DNA of 7,443 nucleotides. Source: Thermoprotei archaeon. Lineage in GTDB: Archaea > Thermoproteota > Thermoprotei_A > Marsarchaeales > UBA168. The notes under the pieces are model-generated. The model was given only the letters and a program-made list of their open reading frames with translations, was not told the origin of the DNA and searched no databases. Position numbers and translations under genes: made by a program. Each line of letters opens with the position of its first letter. Within the stretch, counting starts at the first letter, position 1. Positions 1 through 6,161 of the stretch are shown in pieces. The stretch covers positions 1 to 7,443 of the forward strand of contig DSEZ01000107.1 in NCBI GenBank assembly GCA_011055275.1, read 5' to 3'.

Positions 1-1162
1 CAACCTCAAGTATAAGATCGATAATGGCCCTCGGAGAGAATCCCCTTCTCCGCAAAGCCATCAGCGTTCCCAGCCGTGGATCATCCCACCCATTGTAAGC
101 ACCACCGCTCAGCGCTTTCTTCACCTGGCTCTTGCTTAGCGGAATTCCTTCAAGCATCAGCCTGCCGTGCTGTACGGAAATCGGGCGTTTCCAACCCATG
201 GCATCGTATATATAAGCCTGCGCCTCCTCGTTCGTAAGGTGCTCCTTTCCCCTCAGAACGTGAGTTATACCTAGCAGGTGATCGTCAACCGCAGCTGAAA
301 GGTTGTAAAGCGGAAAGGCCCACGTGGGATTCTTAAGCATGGGGTGAGGGTGCAAATTGGGATCAACAACCCTCATCAATGGGAAGTCCCTGAGGGCAGG
401 GTTCGGATGCCTCATATCAGTTCTCATCCTCACCACGGCCTCGCCCTCCTTGAACTCCCCCGCGACCATGCGCTCAAAAAGTTCTAGCGCCTCATCCACT
501 TTTTCACCTCTGTGAGGACAACTCTCGCCCAATCTTCTGAGTTCTTGGAAGTGTTCGGCAGAGCACGTACAAACGTACGCTTTTTCCCTTCTTATGAGTT
601 CTCTTACCACATCGTAATAATTTGACAAGTGCTGGGACTGAATCCACTCAAGGTCCCATTTGTACCCAAGCCATTTCACGTCTTCCCTTATCCAATCGTA
701 GGCCTCCGGCATGGGAGGCTTAACGTGAGGGTCGGTGTCTTCAAACCGCAGCACAAACCTTCCCTCGTAAAGCCTAGCGTATTCCGCTGATAAAACGAGC
801 GCTCTCGCATTTCCGAGGTGTATCGGCGCGTCTGGGTTTGGAGCAAAACGAGTAACCACGGCGCCTTTAGAGGCCCCTTCCAGAGGTGGTAACGTCCGCT
901 CCTGGGGAGTTTCCTCCTTCTTTTTGATCGCTAAGCTCGGGTTACTCAAAAGCAGTTTCTTCTCAAGCTCCGCGAGCTCAGCGCTGTCCTTACCATTGAC
1001 CTGCCGAACGACCTCGTTGACCTTCTGATAGAGGGACTTGGCCTCGCCCCTGAGTTCAGGATGTGCGGAGAGCATCGCGTTCATAACTGGAGAAGGAAGG
1101 GCCTTGCCGTGCTGAAGGGCATTCTCCACTGCAAAGAACAAAATCTCGTCATCCAAGCTCAT
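1..1162 (-). CDS. gltX: Glutamyl-tRNA synthetase (archaeal GluRS), 3'-truncated by window edge
   Basis: This cytoplasmic class I synthetase charges tRNA-Glu with glutamate, and in archaea also tRNA-Gln before amidation. I translated the minus frame from ATG at 1162 and found 387 codons with no stop down to base 1. The full protein in archaea is about 550-570 residues, so the C-terminal anticodon-binding part lies outside. Residues 1-100 are the archaeal helical N-terminal extension. The HIGH signature is RFAPNPDAPIHLGN (105-118), followed by RFEDTDP (139-145). A cysteine-rich insert carries C198, C200, C215 and H217. The KMSKS-type loop is PLSKSQVKK (341-349), followed by WDDPRLGTL (359-367). 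The HLGN form and the CxC...CPHR insert match archaeal GluRS rather than GlnRS. The ATG overlaps the preceding prenyltransferase stop as ATGA, implying translational coupling. No strong Shine-Dalgarno is visible. Identity is secure; only the C-terminus is unseen. Confidence 0.95.
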   Translation of the reverse strand, partial: MSLDDEILFFAVENALQHGKALPSPVMNAMLSAHPELRGEAKSLYQKVNEVVRQVNGKDSAELAELEKKLLLSNPSLAIKKKEETPQERTLPPLEGASKGAVVTRFAPNPDAPIHLGNARALVLSAEYARLYEGRFVLRFEDTDPHVKPPMPEAYDWIREDVKWLGYKWDLEWIQSQHLSNYYDVVRELIRREKAYVCTCSAEHFQELRRLGESCPHRGEKVDEALELFERMVAGEFKEGEAVVRMRTDMRHPNPALRDFPLMRVVDPNLHPHPMLKNPTWAFPLYNLSAAVDDHLLGITHVLRGKEHLTNEEAQAYIYDAMGWKRPISVQHGRLMLEGIPLSKSQVKKALSGGAYNGWDDPRLGTLMALRRRGFSPRAIIDLILEV

Positions 1163-2121
1163 TTTTCTCTTACCACCGCCGAAGACAGAAGTGCCCTAAC
1201 TTCCTCGAGCGCAGGACCGTTGGGCATTGACCGGAGCGCGCTCTCCGCCTGCGTTTTGAACTTAAGCATAAAGCTCCTAGTTTGCTCGATCCCTCCTCCC
1301 TTGACTATCAGGTCAACCGCCGAGGGATCACGTGCTTTCAACTTCTCCAGAAGCGATACGCGATCGGAACCGCTTAGGTTTTTTATGGCGATCAATATGG
1401 GCAAGGTCTTCTTACCATTCCTAACGTCGCTTCCAACGGGCTTACCAGTTATCTGGGGATCCCCAACCAAACCCAGTATGTCGTCTGCCATCTGAAATGC
1501 CATTCCAAGGTTAAGTCCAAAAGACCTAGCAGCGCTTGCAGGCTTGCCGCTGGCCCCCGCTAGGTAAGCCCCAGTCCAACAAGCATGGGCAAAGAGCACG
1601 GCCGTCTTCAATTTTATCATGCCATAGTAAAATCTCAGGCCCACTTCGCGATAATCCATGACCTCAGACCGCATGTCGAGCGTCTGCCCTCTGGCTATGT
1701 CGGTGGTGATCGCCGCATGACTTTCCAGAATGGCCATCGCCCGCCTCATGGGCAGCCCCTCGACAGCGCGCGCCATCTCATGCTGCGATTCGGATTGAAG
1801 CACGTCCCCAGCCAGTATCGCTATGGGCTCGCCAAACTTTACGTGCGTCGTGGGAACACCATGCCGAGTCTCATCTTTGTCCATTATATCATCGTGTATG
1901 AGTGTGAAGTTATGAAGTAATTCCACGGAGGCCGCAGCCCTTATGGCCCTTTCTGAATCCCCACCGAAAACCTCATTAAAAGATAATAAAAGCCTGGGCC
2001 TCAGCCTCTTTCCTCCAGTTGATATTAGGTACCATGCCGCCTGAAAAAGCTCTGAGGGGTCCCGGGAAAGGATCCTCTTCATCTCAAGCTCCACATCGGC
2101 AACGCTAGCCAAACGTCTCAC
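1159..2121 (-). CDS. gds: Geranylgeranyl diphosphate synthase (short-chain trans-prenyltransferase)
   Basis: This enzyme condenses DMAPP with IPP stepwise to make C20 GGPP, precursor of archaeal ether lipids. It has 320 residues, normal for the family. GGKRLRP (36-42) binds IPP. The first aspartate-rich motif is DDIMD (77-81) within LIHDDIMD. Further conserved pieces are GQTLDM (145-150), K172-T173 and GKPVGSDVRNGKK (226-238). The second aspartate motif is DDILG (213-217), lacking the last Asp. I recall the same form in Sulfolobus GGPP synthases, so I do not read it as damage. The fifth residue before DDIMD is Phe72. In S. acidocaldarius GGPP synthase the equivalent Phe77 limits product length, so C20 is the inferred product. 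The start is GTG at 2121, with an in-frame TAA eight codons upstream; no good Shine-Dalgarno precedes it. It follows IDI2 by 45 bases and overlaps gltX by ATGA. Confidence 0.95.
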   Translation of the reverse strand: MRRLASVADVELEMKRILSRDPSELFQAAWYLISTGGKRLRPRLLLSFNEVFGGDSERAIRAAASVELLHNFTLIHDDIMDKDETRHGVPTTHVKFGEPIAILAGDVLQSESQHEMARAVEGLPMRRAMAILESHAAITTDIARGQTLDMRSEVMDYREVGLRFYYGMIKLKTAVLFAHACWTGAYLAGASGKPASAARSFGLNLGMAFQMADDILGLVGDPQITGKPVGSDVRNGKKTLPILIAIKNLSGSDRVSLLEKLKARDPSAVDLIVKGGGIEQTRSFMLKFKTQAESALRSMPNGPALEEVRALLSSAVVREK

Positions 2122-2141
2122 CAGGGAAGCACGGTTACCTT

Positions 2142-2158
2142 ACCCTCGCATATAGGGT
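2142..2158 (-). promoter_or_regulatory. Possible internal TATA-like element / small hairpin before the GGPP synthase gene
   Basis: This is the longest gap in the window, 45 bases between the IDI2 stop and the GTG of the prenyltransferase. It contains, read on the minus strand, ACCCT-ATATGCG-AGGGT, a 5-bp perfect inverted repeat around an AT-rich centre. The TATAT core (2154-2150) lies about 31 bases upstream of the GTG. Archaeal TATA boxes sit roughly 25 bases before the transcription start, so a short-leader or leaderless transcript starting near the GTG is possible. The lack of a good Shine-Dalgarno before that GTG fits this. The same bases could be a minor hairpin or chance. No T-run follows, so it does not look like a terminator. 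Confidence is low. Confidence 0.2.
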
Positions 2159-2166
2159 TTACCAAG

Positions 2167-3234
2167 TTATCGCGTTCTTGGCACTAATCCCCTTTGCTCT
2201 GCCCAAGCCTTCATGTTTCCAAAAAGCACATAAGGTGTCTTCATTAATGCCTTTATGTCCCTTGAATTGGTAAGCACCATGGTCATCCTTAACTGTAGCT
2301 TAACCTGGTCCAAAAACCCTTTTACGTCCTGAGAAGACTTGGCCGCAGGGCGCAGAAGGGGCCTCGCAAAAGACACCAAGTTCGCCCCTATGGCTATGGA
2401 CTTGGCCGCGTCAACGCCATTCCTCAGCCCTCCACTAGCTACTATAAGCTTGTCGCTGACCGAACGTATCTCCATTATTGAGGCCACGGTGGGTATACCC
2501 CAGTCGGAAAAAGCGTCAGCCATACTATCAGTCCTCCTCTTTCCCTCTATTAGCGCAAATGACGTTCCACCAGCGCCGCCGACGTCGAAACCCGCCAATC
2601 TCTTGCTATTTAACCTCAAAGCGGTATCCCTGGAGATCCCGGAGCCGGTCTCCTTTATGAGAACGGGAACACCCACCTCATCACATATACCATCCAACAT
2701 TTCCTCAAGTCCTTCGAAATCCGGTTCACCCTCTGGCTGCAGCAGCTCTTGAAGCATGTTCAGGTGTATTTCAAGCGCATCAGCTTCCACCATTTCGACG
2801 GCCCTCTTAAGGTCAGCAGAGCTCATCTTTCTTACGTTAGAAGCCCCCAAATTCGCTAACACGAGAGCGTTTGGTGCCTTCCGCCTTATAACTCTAAACG
2901 TATACTCAAGAGAGCTTTCCATCACAGCAGCTCTTTGGCTCCCCACTCCCATGCCAAGCCCCGCTTCCTCAACGGCTTCGGCTATGTTGCCGTTTATCAC
3001 GTCAGTGCCAGGGGCGCCTCCTGTCATGGCACCGACTATGATCGGGGCCTCTAACTTCTTACCAAATACAAGCGTTGACGTGCTAACGTCATCGATACCA
3101 ATAGCAGGGAGCGCCTCATGAACAAGCACCACTTCATCGAATTGATTTTTAAATCTCTCTGGGACTACGTTTGACGTCAACGCAATCCTTATGTGATCTT
3201 TTTTTCTCGCTTCTGCTCCTTCGACGTCTGGCAC
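2167..3234 (-). CDS. fni: Type II isopentenyl-diphosphate delta-isomerase (FMN-dependent)
   Basis: IDI2 interconverts IPP and DMAPP using reduced FMN and Mg2+, supplying the primer for prenyl synthesis. It has 355 residues, full family length. Conserved features in order are RKKDHI (10-15, N-terminal substrate-binding Arg/Lys/His), MTGG (70-73), GSQRAA (98-103), the active-site stretch HLNMLQE (157-163, with the Gln-Glu pair that binds substrate and Mg2+), KETGSGIS (194-201), the glycine-rich flavin and phosphate loop GGAGGTSF (219-226), and ASGGLRNG (266-273). The loop ends in Phe where I usually expect Trp; this is probably neutral. The start is GTG at 3234, preceded by a weak AGGCGAT Shine-Dalgarno-like sequence, nine bases after the IPK stop. 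Its place between IPK and GGPP synthase matches pathway order. It is unrelated to the Nudix type I isomerase. Confidence 0.96.
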   Translation of the reverse strand: MPDVEGAEARKKDHIRIALTSNVVPERFKNQFDEVVLVHEALPAIGIDDVSTSTLVFGKKLEAPIIVGAMTGGAPGTDVINGNIAEAVEEAGLGMGVGSQRAAVMESSLEYTFRVIRRKAPNALVLANLGASNVRKMSSADLKRAVEMVEADALEIHLNMLQELLQPEGEPDFEGLEEMLDGICDEVGVPVLIKETGSGISRDTALRLNSKRLAGFDVGGAGGTSFALIEGKRRTDSMADAFSDWGIPTVASIMEIRSVSDKLIVASGGLRNGVDAAKSIAIGANLVSFARPLLRPAAKSSQDVKGFLDQVKLQLRMTMVLTNSRDIKALMKTPYVLFGNMKAWAEQRGLVPRTR

Positions 3235-3243
3235 TTTGATCGC

Positions 3244-4038
3244 CTAAATCACTACTTTCGTCCCCACGTCTTCGCCTTTAAGCGCTGAGGAAAGCTGCCC
3301 TCTTTTAAGCCCATTCACGATCCTAACTTCAATACCGGCGCTAAGCGCGGGGACAACAGATCTGATCTTATTGGCTATGCCTCCCGTTACGTCCTTCCCG
3401 CTCGGGACCCGATCTTCCTTAAGCGAGGACCCAAGGGCATGATAAACCCTTATGAGCTTGGCCCCAGGATGAACTTTTGGGTCGCTATCGTATATGCCAT
3501 CCACATCGCTGACAAATATAATGGAGGAAGCCTTCAGCTTCAAGGCCAGCGCAACTGAGATGTTATCACCCGACACTATGGAGTAACCCATGGTGTTATC
3601 AAAAACCAAAGACCCATAGCAAACCGGAAGCAACCCCCAAGACAATAACTCGGAAAAAAACGCCGAGTTCACCGCTTCTAACCGCCCTTCCTTGGCCCTA
3701 GATACCGCTGCTGTTTGAACAGGAAATGCGGGAAGCTTGACGGCGCGCAGGGCTTCGATGATACTCCGGTTAAGGCGCATCATGGCATCCTCCACGTCTG
3801 AAAGCGCCATAGAAGGCGCGTTGGAATCCTTTCCGTTCTGAAGCGAGTAAAGCGCGGCAACGGGATGACCGAAGCTTCCCCCTCCGTGGACTATTATCAT
3901 CCTCCGCTCAGGAAAAAAGTCCCTAATCTCATCCGAAATCCCGCTTATTACCTCTTTTCTTAACGCAAAATAACTATCCTTAATGGTTATGGCACTACCG
4001 CCAAGCTTTATGATGACTAGCGGGCGGCTATCGCTCAA
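3244..4038 (-). CDS. ipk: Isopentenyl phosphate kinase (amino acid kinase fold)
   Basis: IPK phosphorylates isopentenyl phosphate to IPP with ATP, the last step of the archaeal alternative mevalonate pathways. Residue numbers here count from the longer start at 4065. IIKLGGSAIT (18-27) carries the nucleotide-phosphate lysine K20. HGGGSFGH (60-67) ends in His67, the His that distinguishes IPK from other amino acid kinases. SGDN (165-168), DVDGIYDSDPK (187-197) and DVTGGI (225-230) follow. No ATG is available: candidate starts are TTG at 4065 (273 aa) and TTG at 4038 (264 aa). I prefer 4038 because family members have only a few residues before the first strand and because the overlap with rps2 is then only 11 bases. 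A strong AAGGAGG (4047-4041) lies next to it, but only two bases away. The 4065 start also has a purine-rich upstream and is not excluded. Confidence 0.94.
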   Translation of the reverse strand: MSDSRPLVIIKLGGSAITIKDSYFALRKEVISGISDEIRDFFPERRMIIVHGGGSFGHPVAALYSLQNGKDSNAPSMALSDVEDAMMRLNRSIIEALRAVKLPAFPVQTAAVSRAKEGRLEAVNSAFFSELLSWGLLPVCYGSLVFDNTMGYSIVSGDNISVALALKLKASSIIFVSDVDGIYDSDPKVHPGAKLIRVYHALGSSLKEDRVPSGKDVTGGIANKIRSVVPALSAGIEVRIVNGLKRGQLSSALKGEDVGTKVVI

Positions 4039-4678
4039 TCCCTCCTTCCTCTGATTCCATCTCAAAGTCCTCTGGCTTCACGGGAAGGTCTTCTTGAGTG
4101 CCCAGTTGCCCTCTTTCCCTCAAAAGCTGTCTGGCAAGAAGCCAGTATGCAAGCGCCAAGGACTTACGGCTTCTGTTGTTCATGGGGATTATGAGGTCGA
4201 CGTAATCTATTGGGCTATTGCTATCGCAGAAAGCTATCAGCGGGATCCCCGCAAGCGCCGCCTCCGAGACTACCTGACTACCTCCTTCCGTGTTCGATAG
4301 AAGTATGACCTGAGGCTCCATGTATCCGGGAAGGTTAGGATTCGTAAGCAAACCAGGAGTAAAGCGCTCCACAAAGGCCGACGCTCCAGTGAACTGCGAA
4401 AAGCGCTGCACTGGCCTAACCGCGAAGCGAGAAGCCGCGACCGCCAAAATCCCTCCCGGCTCGTAATGCGACAGCATCCTAGCAGCTATCCTGATCCTCT
4501 CGTCAATCTTCTTTAGGTCGAATATGTGTATACCGTCATTTCTAACCTTATATATGAACTCGCGCATTGCCTTGATCTCCGCCTCGGTCCCTATGTGTAT
4601 TCCGCTTAGCATGTACGTTTCCTGAGGCACCAAAAGCTCACCTTCGATGCTTTGCCTCTCGGTTTCATCAGAAGACAT
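4028..4678 (-). CDS. rps2: Small ribosomal subunit protein uS2 (archaeal S2)
   Basis: uS2 is a late-assembling protein on the back of the 30S subunit. It has 216 residues, the short archaeal form without the bacterial coiled-coil insert. Signatures are GIHIGT (26-31), FDLKKIDERI (53-62), RFTPGLLTNP (105-114), AGIPLIAFCDSN (143-154) and VDLIIPMNNRSRKSL (160-174). The C-terminal 25 or so residues are strongly acidic. The ATG at 4678 has a clear Shine-Dalgarno AGGTGA (4691-4686) seven bases upstream. It sits 21 bases after the rpoN stop. Many archaea place rpoK and enolase in that gap; here there is room for neither. Its 3' end overlaps the 5' end of ipk, so ribosomal-protein and lipid genes are probably translationally coupled at this point. 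Confidence 0.97.
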   Translation of the reverse strand: MSSDETERQSIEGELLVPQETYMLSGIHIGTEAEIKAMREFIYKVRNDGIHIFDLKKIDERIRIAARMLSHYEPGGILAVAASRFAVRPVQRFSQFTGASAFVERFTPGLLTNPNLPGYMEPQVILLSNTEGGSQVVSEAALAGIPLIAFCDSNSPIDYVDLIIPMNNRSRKSLALAYWLLARQLLRERGQLGTQEDLPVKPEDFEMESEEGGIER

Positions 4679-4699
4679 ATGTCTTTCACCTATTCAGCT

Positions 4700-4906
4700 T
4701 TAAGGCTCTCCTCCTCTGGAGTACTCCAGCACCTGATCGGCCAGATCATAGTACGTCAGAAACATGCGCCTGCAACAATACCTCTTGATTCCGAGCTCGT
4801 CCAGAACCTTTGCTGGCTCTTCGCCGCTGGCGACAGCCTTCTGGTAATCCTCCCACTTGTCTCCTATGACCGCGCCGCAGGTAAAACATCTAACTGGGAA
4901 AAGCGT
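4700..4906 (-). CDS. rpoN: RNA polymerase subunit Rpo10 / RpoN (zinc-binding), with a non-canonical ACG start
   Basis: This is the homologue of eukaryotic RPB10, a small zinc-bundle protein of the polymerase assembly platform that contacts Rpo3 and Rpo2. Taking ACG at 4906 as initiator gives 68 residues. The zinc ligands are C7 and C10 in RCFTCG (6-11) and the unusual adjacent pair C44-C45 in KRYCCRR (41-47). DELGIKRY before the pair is also typical. The stop is TAA at 4702-4700. The start is the odd point. The frame is open only from 4912, after the rps9 TGA, and contains no ATG, GTG or TTG before the conserved LFPVRC. The ATG at 4913 (TGATG overlap with rps9) is in another frame and stops at 4892-4890. 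Start options are discussed in the findings. The rest of the gene is intact and clearly conserved. Confidence 0.9.
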   Translation of the reverse strand, partial: TLFPVRCFTCGAVIGDKWEDYQKAVASGEEPAKVLDELGIKRYCCRRMFLTYYDLADQVLEYSRGGEP

Positions 4907-4911
4907 CGTGC

Positions 4912-4918
4912 ATCACCT
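4912..4918 (-). promoter_or_regulatory. Shine-Dalgarno AGGTGAT that decides the rpoN start
   Basis: Read on the minus strand, AGGTGAT overlaps the rps9 stop. It matches the 3' end of archaeal 16S rRNA and is identical to the site before rpl13 (5815-5809, six bases from its ATG). Here it lies five bases from ACG 4906, only two from ACG 4909, eight from the CTT codon 4903, and it overlaps the out-of-frame ATG 4913. The spacing therefore favours ACG 4906 as the point of initiation, and this places Met directly before the conserved LFPVRC. Confidence 0.6.
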
Positions 4919-5341
4919 ATATGACTTCTGGAACCTCCTGCGGGCTCCCTTACCTCCGAACTTCTTAGGCTCTTTTTCTCTCGGGTCTCCGCTCAAGGCG
5001 TGCGGGTCGAACTCCAGCAGTACCTGCTTCACGCGGTCATCGTTGTTGAAGTACTGGTATATGCCTCTCGAAATGGCGTACACGCTGGCCTGATACTGCC
5101 CCATGTAGCCGCCACCACTGGAGCTCACCTCAACATCAACCTTGTCACTGTAAGGCTTAAGCGCCTCATAAAGCACCTTGAGCTGGGATCTAACCTGCAT
5201 ATTGGGATGAAGTTCCATTGGGTAGCCATTTATCAGGAAGCGGCCAGCCCCAGCCCTTATTATGGCACGCGCAACCGCTTTTTTCCTTTTCCCAGAGGAA
5301 ACGACCACCTTATTTTCTAGACTGCTTTCGCTCAATTTCAT
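4913..5341 (-). CDS. rps9: Small ribosomal subunit protein uS9 (archaeal S9)
   Basis: uS9 binds the 30S head and its C-terminal tail reaches the P-site tRNA. It has 142 residues, within the archaeal range. SGKRKKAVARA (16-26) is the N-terminal family signature and SGGGYMGQ (75-82) is the central one. The end is the basic GGKGARRRFQKSYR (129-142), with the invariant C-terminal Tyr-Arg that approaches the tRNA anticodon loop. The ATG at 5341 overlaps the rpl13 stop as ATGA and has a very good Shine-Dalgarno AAGGAGG (5355-5349) seven bases upstream. The TGA at 4915-4913 overlaps an ATG that would normally be the coupled start of rpoN but is out of frame. Confidence 0.97.
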   Translation of the reverse strand: MKLSESSLENKVVVSSGKRKKAVARAIIRAGAGRFLINGYPMELHPNMQVRSQLKVLYEALKPYSDKVDVEVSSSGGGYMGQYQASVYAISRGIYQYFNNDDRVKQVLLEFDPHALSGDPREKEPKKFGGKGARRRFQKSYR

Positions 5342-5802
5342 CTTCTAACCTCCTTTCTCTTAACTCTTCCGTAGTAAAGTCCGAGCTCCAGAAGGGTTGT
5401 GGAATTTCCCTCCTTGCCCTTCCACATCACGCCTTCCAGTTTCTGGACTGGAAAACTCGAGAGCTCTGAGGGAAATCCAACATAAACGCGCAACCTCGAA
5501 TAGGCCTCTCTGCCCTTGGGCTTATCTACGGGTAACATGTTCCTGACGGACGTCCTGAAGTAGCCTTCTGGCGTCATGTACTTCCTCGGGCTGTACCTCC
5601 TTGGATTTATCCAGGAATGTATGCCATACCAAGGCTGTAACCACTTCACAACAGCATCTATGGGCTTTGATATGACTGCCTTTTCCACGTTCACTACAGC
5701 GACCTTTTTTCCCTCCATGAGCGCTTTTGCCGTGATTGATGCAAGCCGACCTTCCACCGCCCCAGCTGCATCATAGACCAAATCTGGAACAAATTTTTCC
5801 AT
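5338..5802 (-). CDS. rpl13: Large ribosomal subunit protein uL13 (archaeal L13)
   Basis: uL13 is an early-assembling 50S protein that binds 23S rRNA. It has 154 residues. Evidence is EGRLASITAKAL (17-28), the strand GKKVAVVNVEKAVIS (31-45) and the family block from R83 to G109, including VRNMLP (86-91) and KGREAYSRLRVYVG (96-109). The end is strongly basic. The ATG at 5802 has the Shine-Dalgarno AGGTGAT (5815-5809) six bases upstream, partly inside the rpl18e stop region. The gap to rpl18e is 11 bases and the 3' end overlaps rps9 by ATGA. The order eL18-uL13-uS9-RpoN is standard in archaea. Nothing looks unusual. Confidence 0.96.
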   Translation of the reverse strand: MEKFVPDLVYDAAGAVEGRLASITAKALMEGKKVAVVNVEKAVISKPIDAVVKWLQPWYGIHSWINPRRYSPRKYMTPEGYFRTSVRNMLPVDKPKGREAYSRLRVYVGFPSELSSFPVQKLEGVMWKGKEGNSTTLLELGLYYGRVKRKEVRR

Positions 5803-5813
5803 TTAGTCATCAC

Positions 5814-6161
5814 CTACTTTGCCAACACCCATCCAGAAGGAGCGTCAGGGAGCGAGGCAAACTCATAGAGGCTTATGCACTTCCCGCCAGCCCCCTCTAT
5901 TTTTTGCTTTGCGGACTTCGAAAATGACACCGCGGCTACTATCATGGGAGCGTCAACCGTACCCCAGCCCAGCACTTTGCCGGGGACCGCAATCCCCTTA
6001 ACTGACTTGGCCAGCTTCGACAACTTGCCTACGTTTACGCTAATGCGAGTAGCTGATCCATTTTCCAACTCCTGAGCAAGCTCCTTCATCATAGGCTTCT
6101 GACCCTTGTAGAGCGCACTGATCGTCAAAAGCACTTCCGGGTTAGTCGGACTTCTTTTCAT
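5814..6161 (-). CDS. rpl18e: Large ribosomal subunit protein eL18 (archaeal L18e)
   Basis: eL18 is a 50S protein found in archaea and eukaryotes only; its fold resembles bacterial uL15. With the chosen start it has 115 residues, typical for archaea. It begins [10 protein letters not shown] (1-10), as expected for the family. RISVNVGKLSKLAK (39-52) and VPGKVLGWGTVD (59-70) are the core signatures, followed by VAAVSFSKSAKQKI (75-88) and AGGKCISLYE (91-100). A longer frame starts at TTG 6167, but ATG 6161 is preferred because GAGGTG (6174-6169) lies exactly seven bases upstream. The gene overlaps the end of rpoD by 20 bases in another frame, so its ribosome binding site is inside rpoD. Confidence 0.96.
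   Translation of the reverse strand: MKRSPTNPEVLLTISALYKGQKPMMKELAQELENGSATRISVNVGKLSKLAKSVKGIAVPGKVLGWGTVDAPMIVAAVSFSKSAKQKIEGAGGKCISLYEFASLPDAPSGWVLAK

Noticed and set aside
213..217. DDILG in the prenyltransferase (residue positions 213-217, not bases) as a broken second aspartate motif
   Set aside because: I recall the same DDILG form in functional archaeal GGPP synthases, and all other catalytic motifs are intact.
1061..1495. 144-codon plus-strand open frame spanning the gltX/GGPP synthase junction
   Set aside because: It lies opposite two clearly conserved genes and its translation shows no recognisable domain; it is an antisense shadow.
2339..3121. Plus-strand open frames opposite IDI2 (2339-2752 and 2756-3121)
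   Set aside because: Ser/Pro/Ala-rich translations typical of antisense reading of a conserved minus-strand gene; no family features.
4890..4913. ATG at 4913 as start of a separate short peptide after rps9
   Set aside because: It encodes only seven residues before TAG. It is better explained as the remnant or decoy of the rpoN start.
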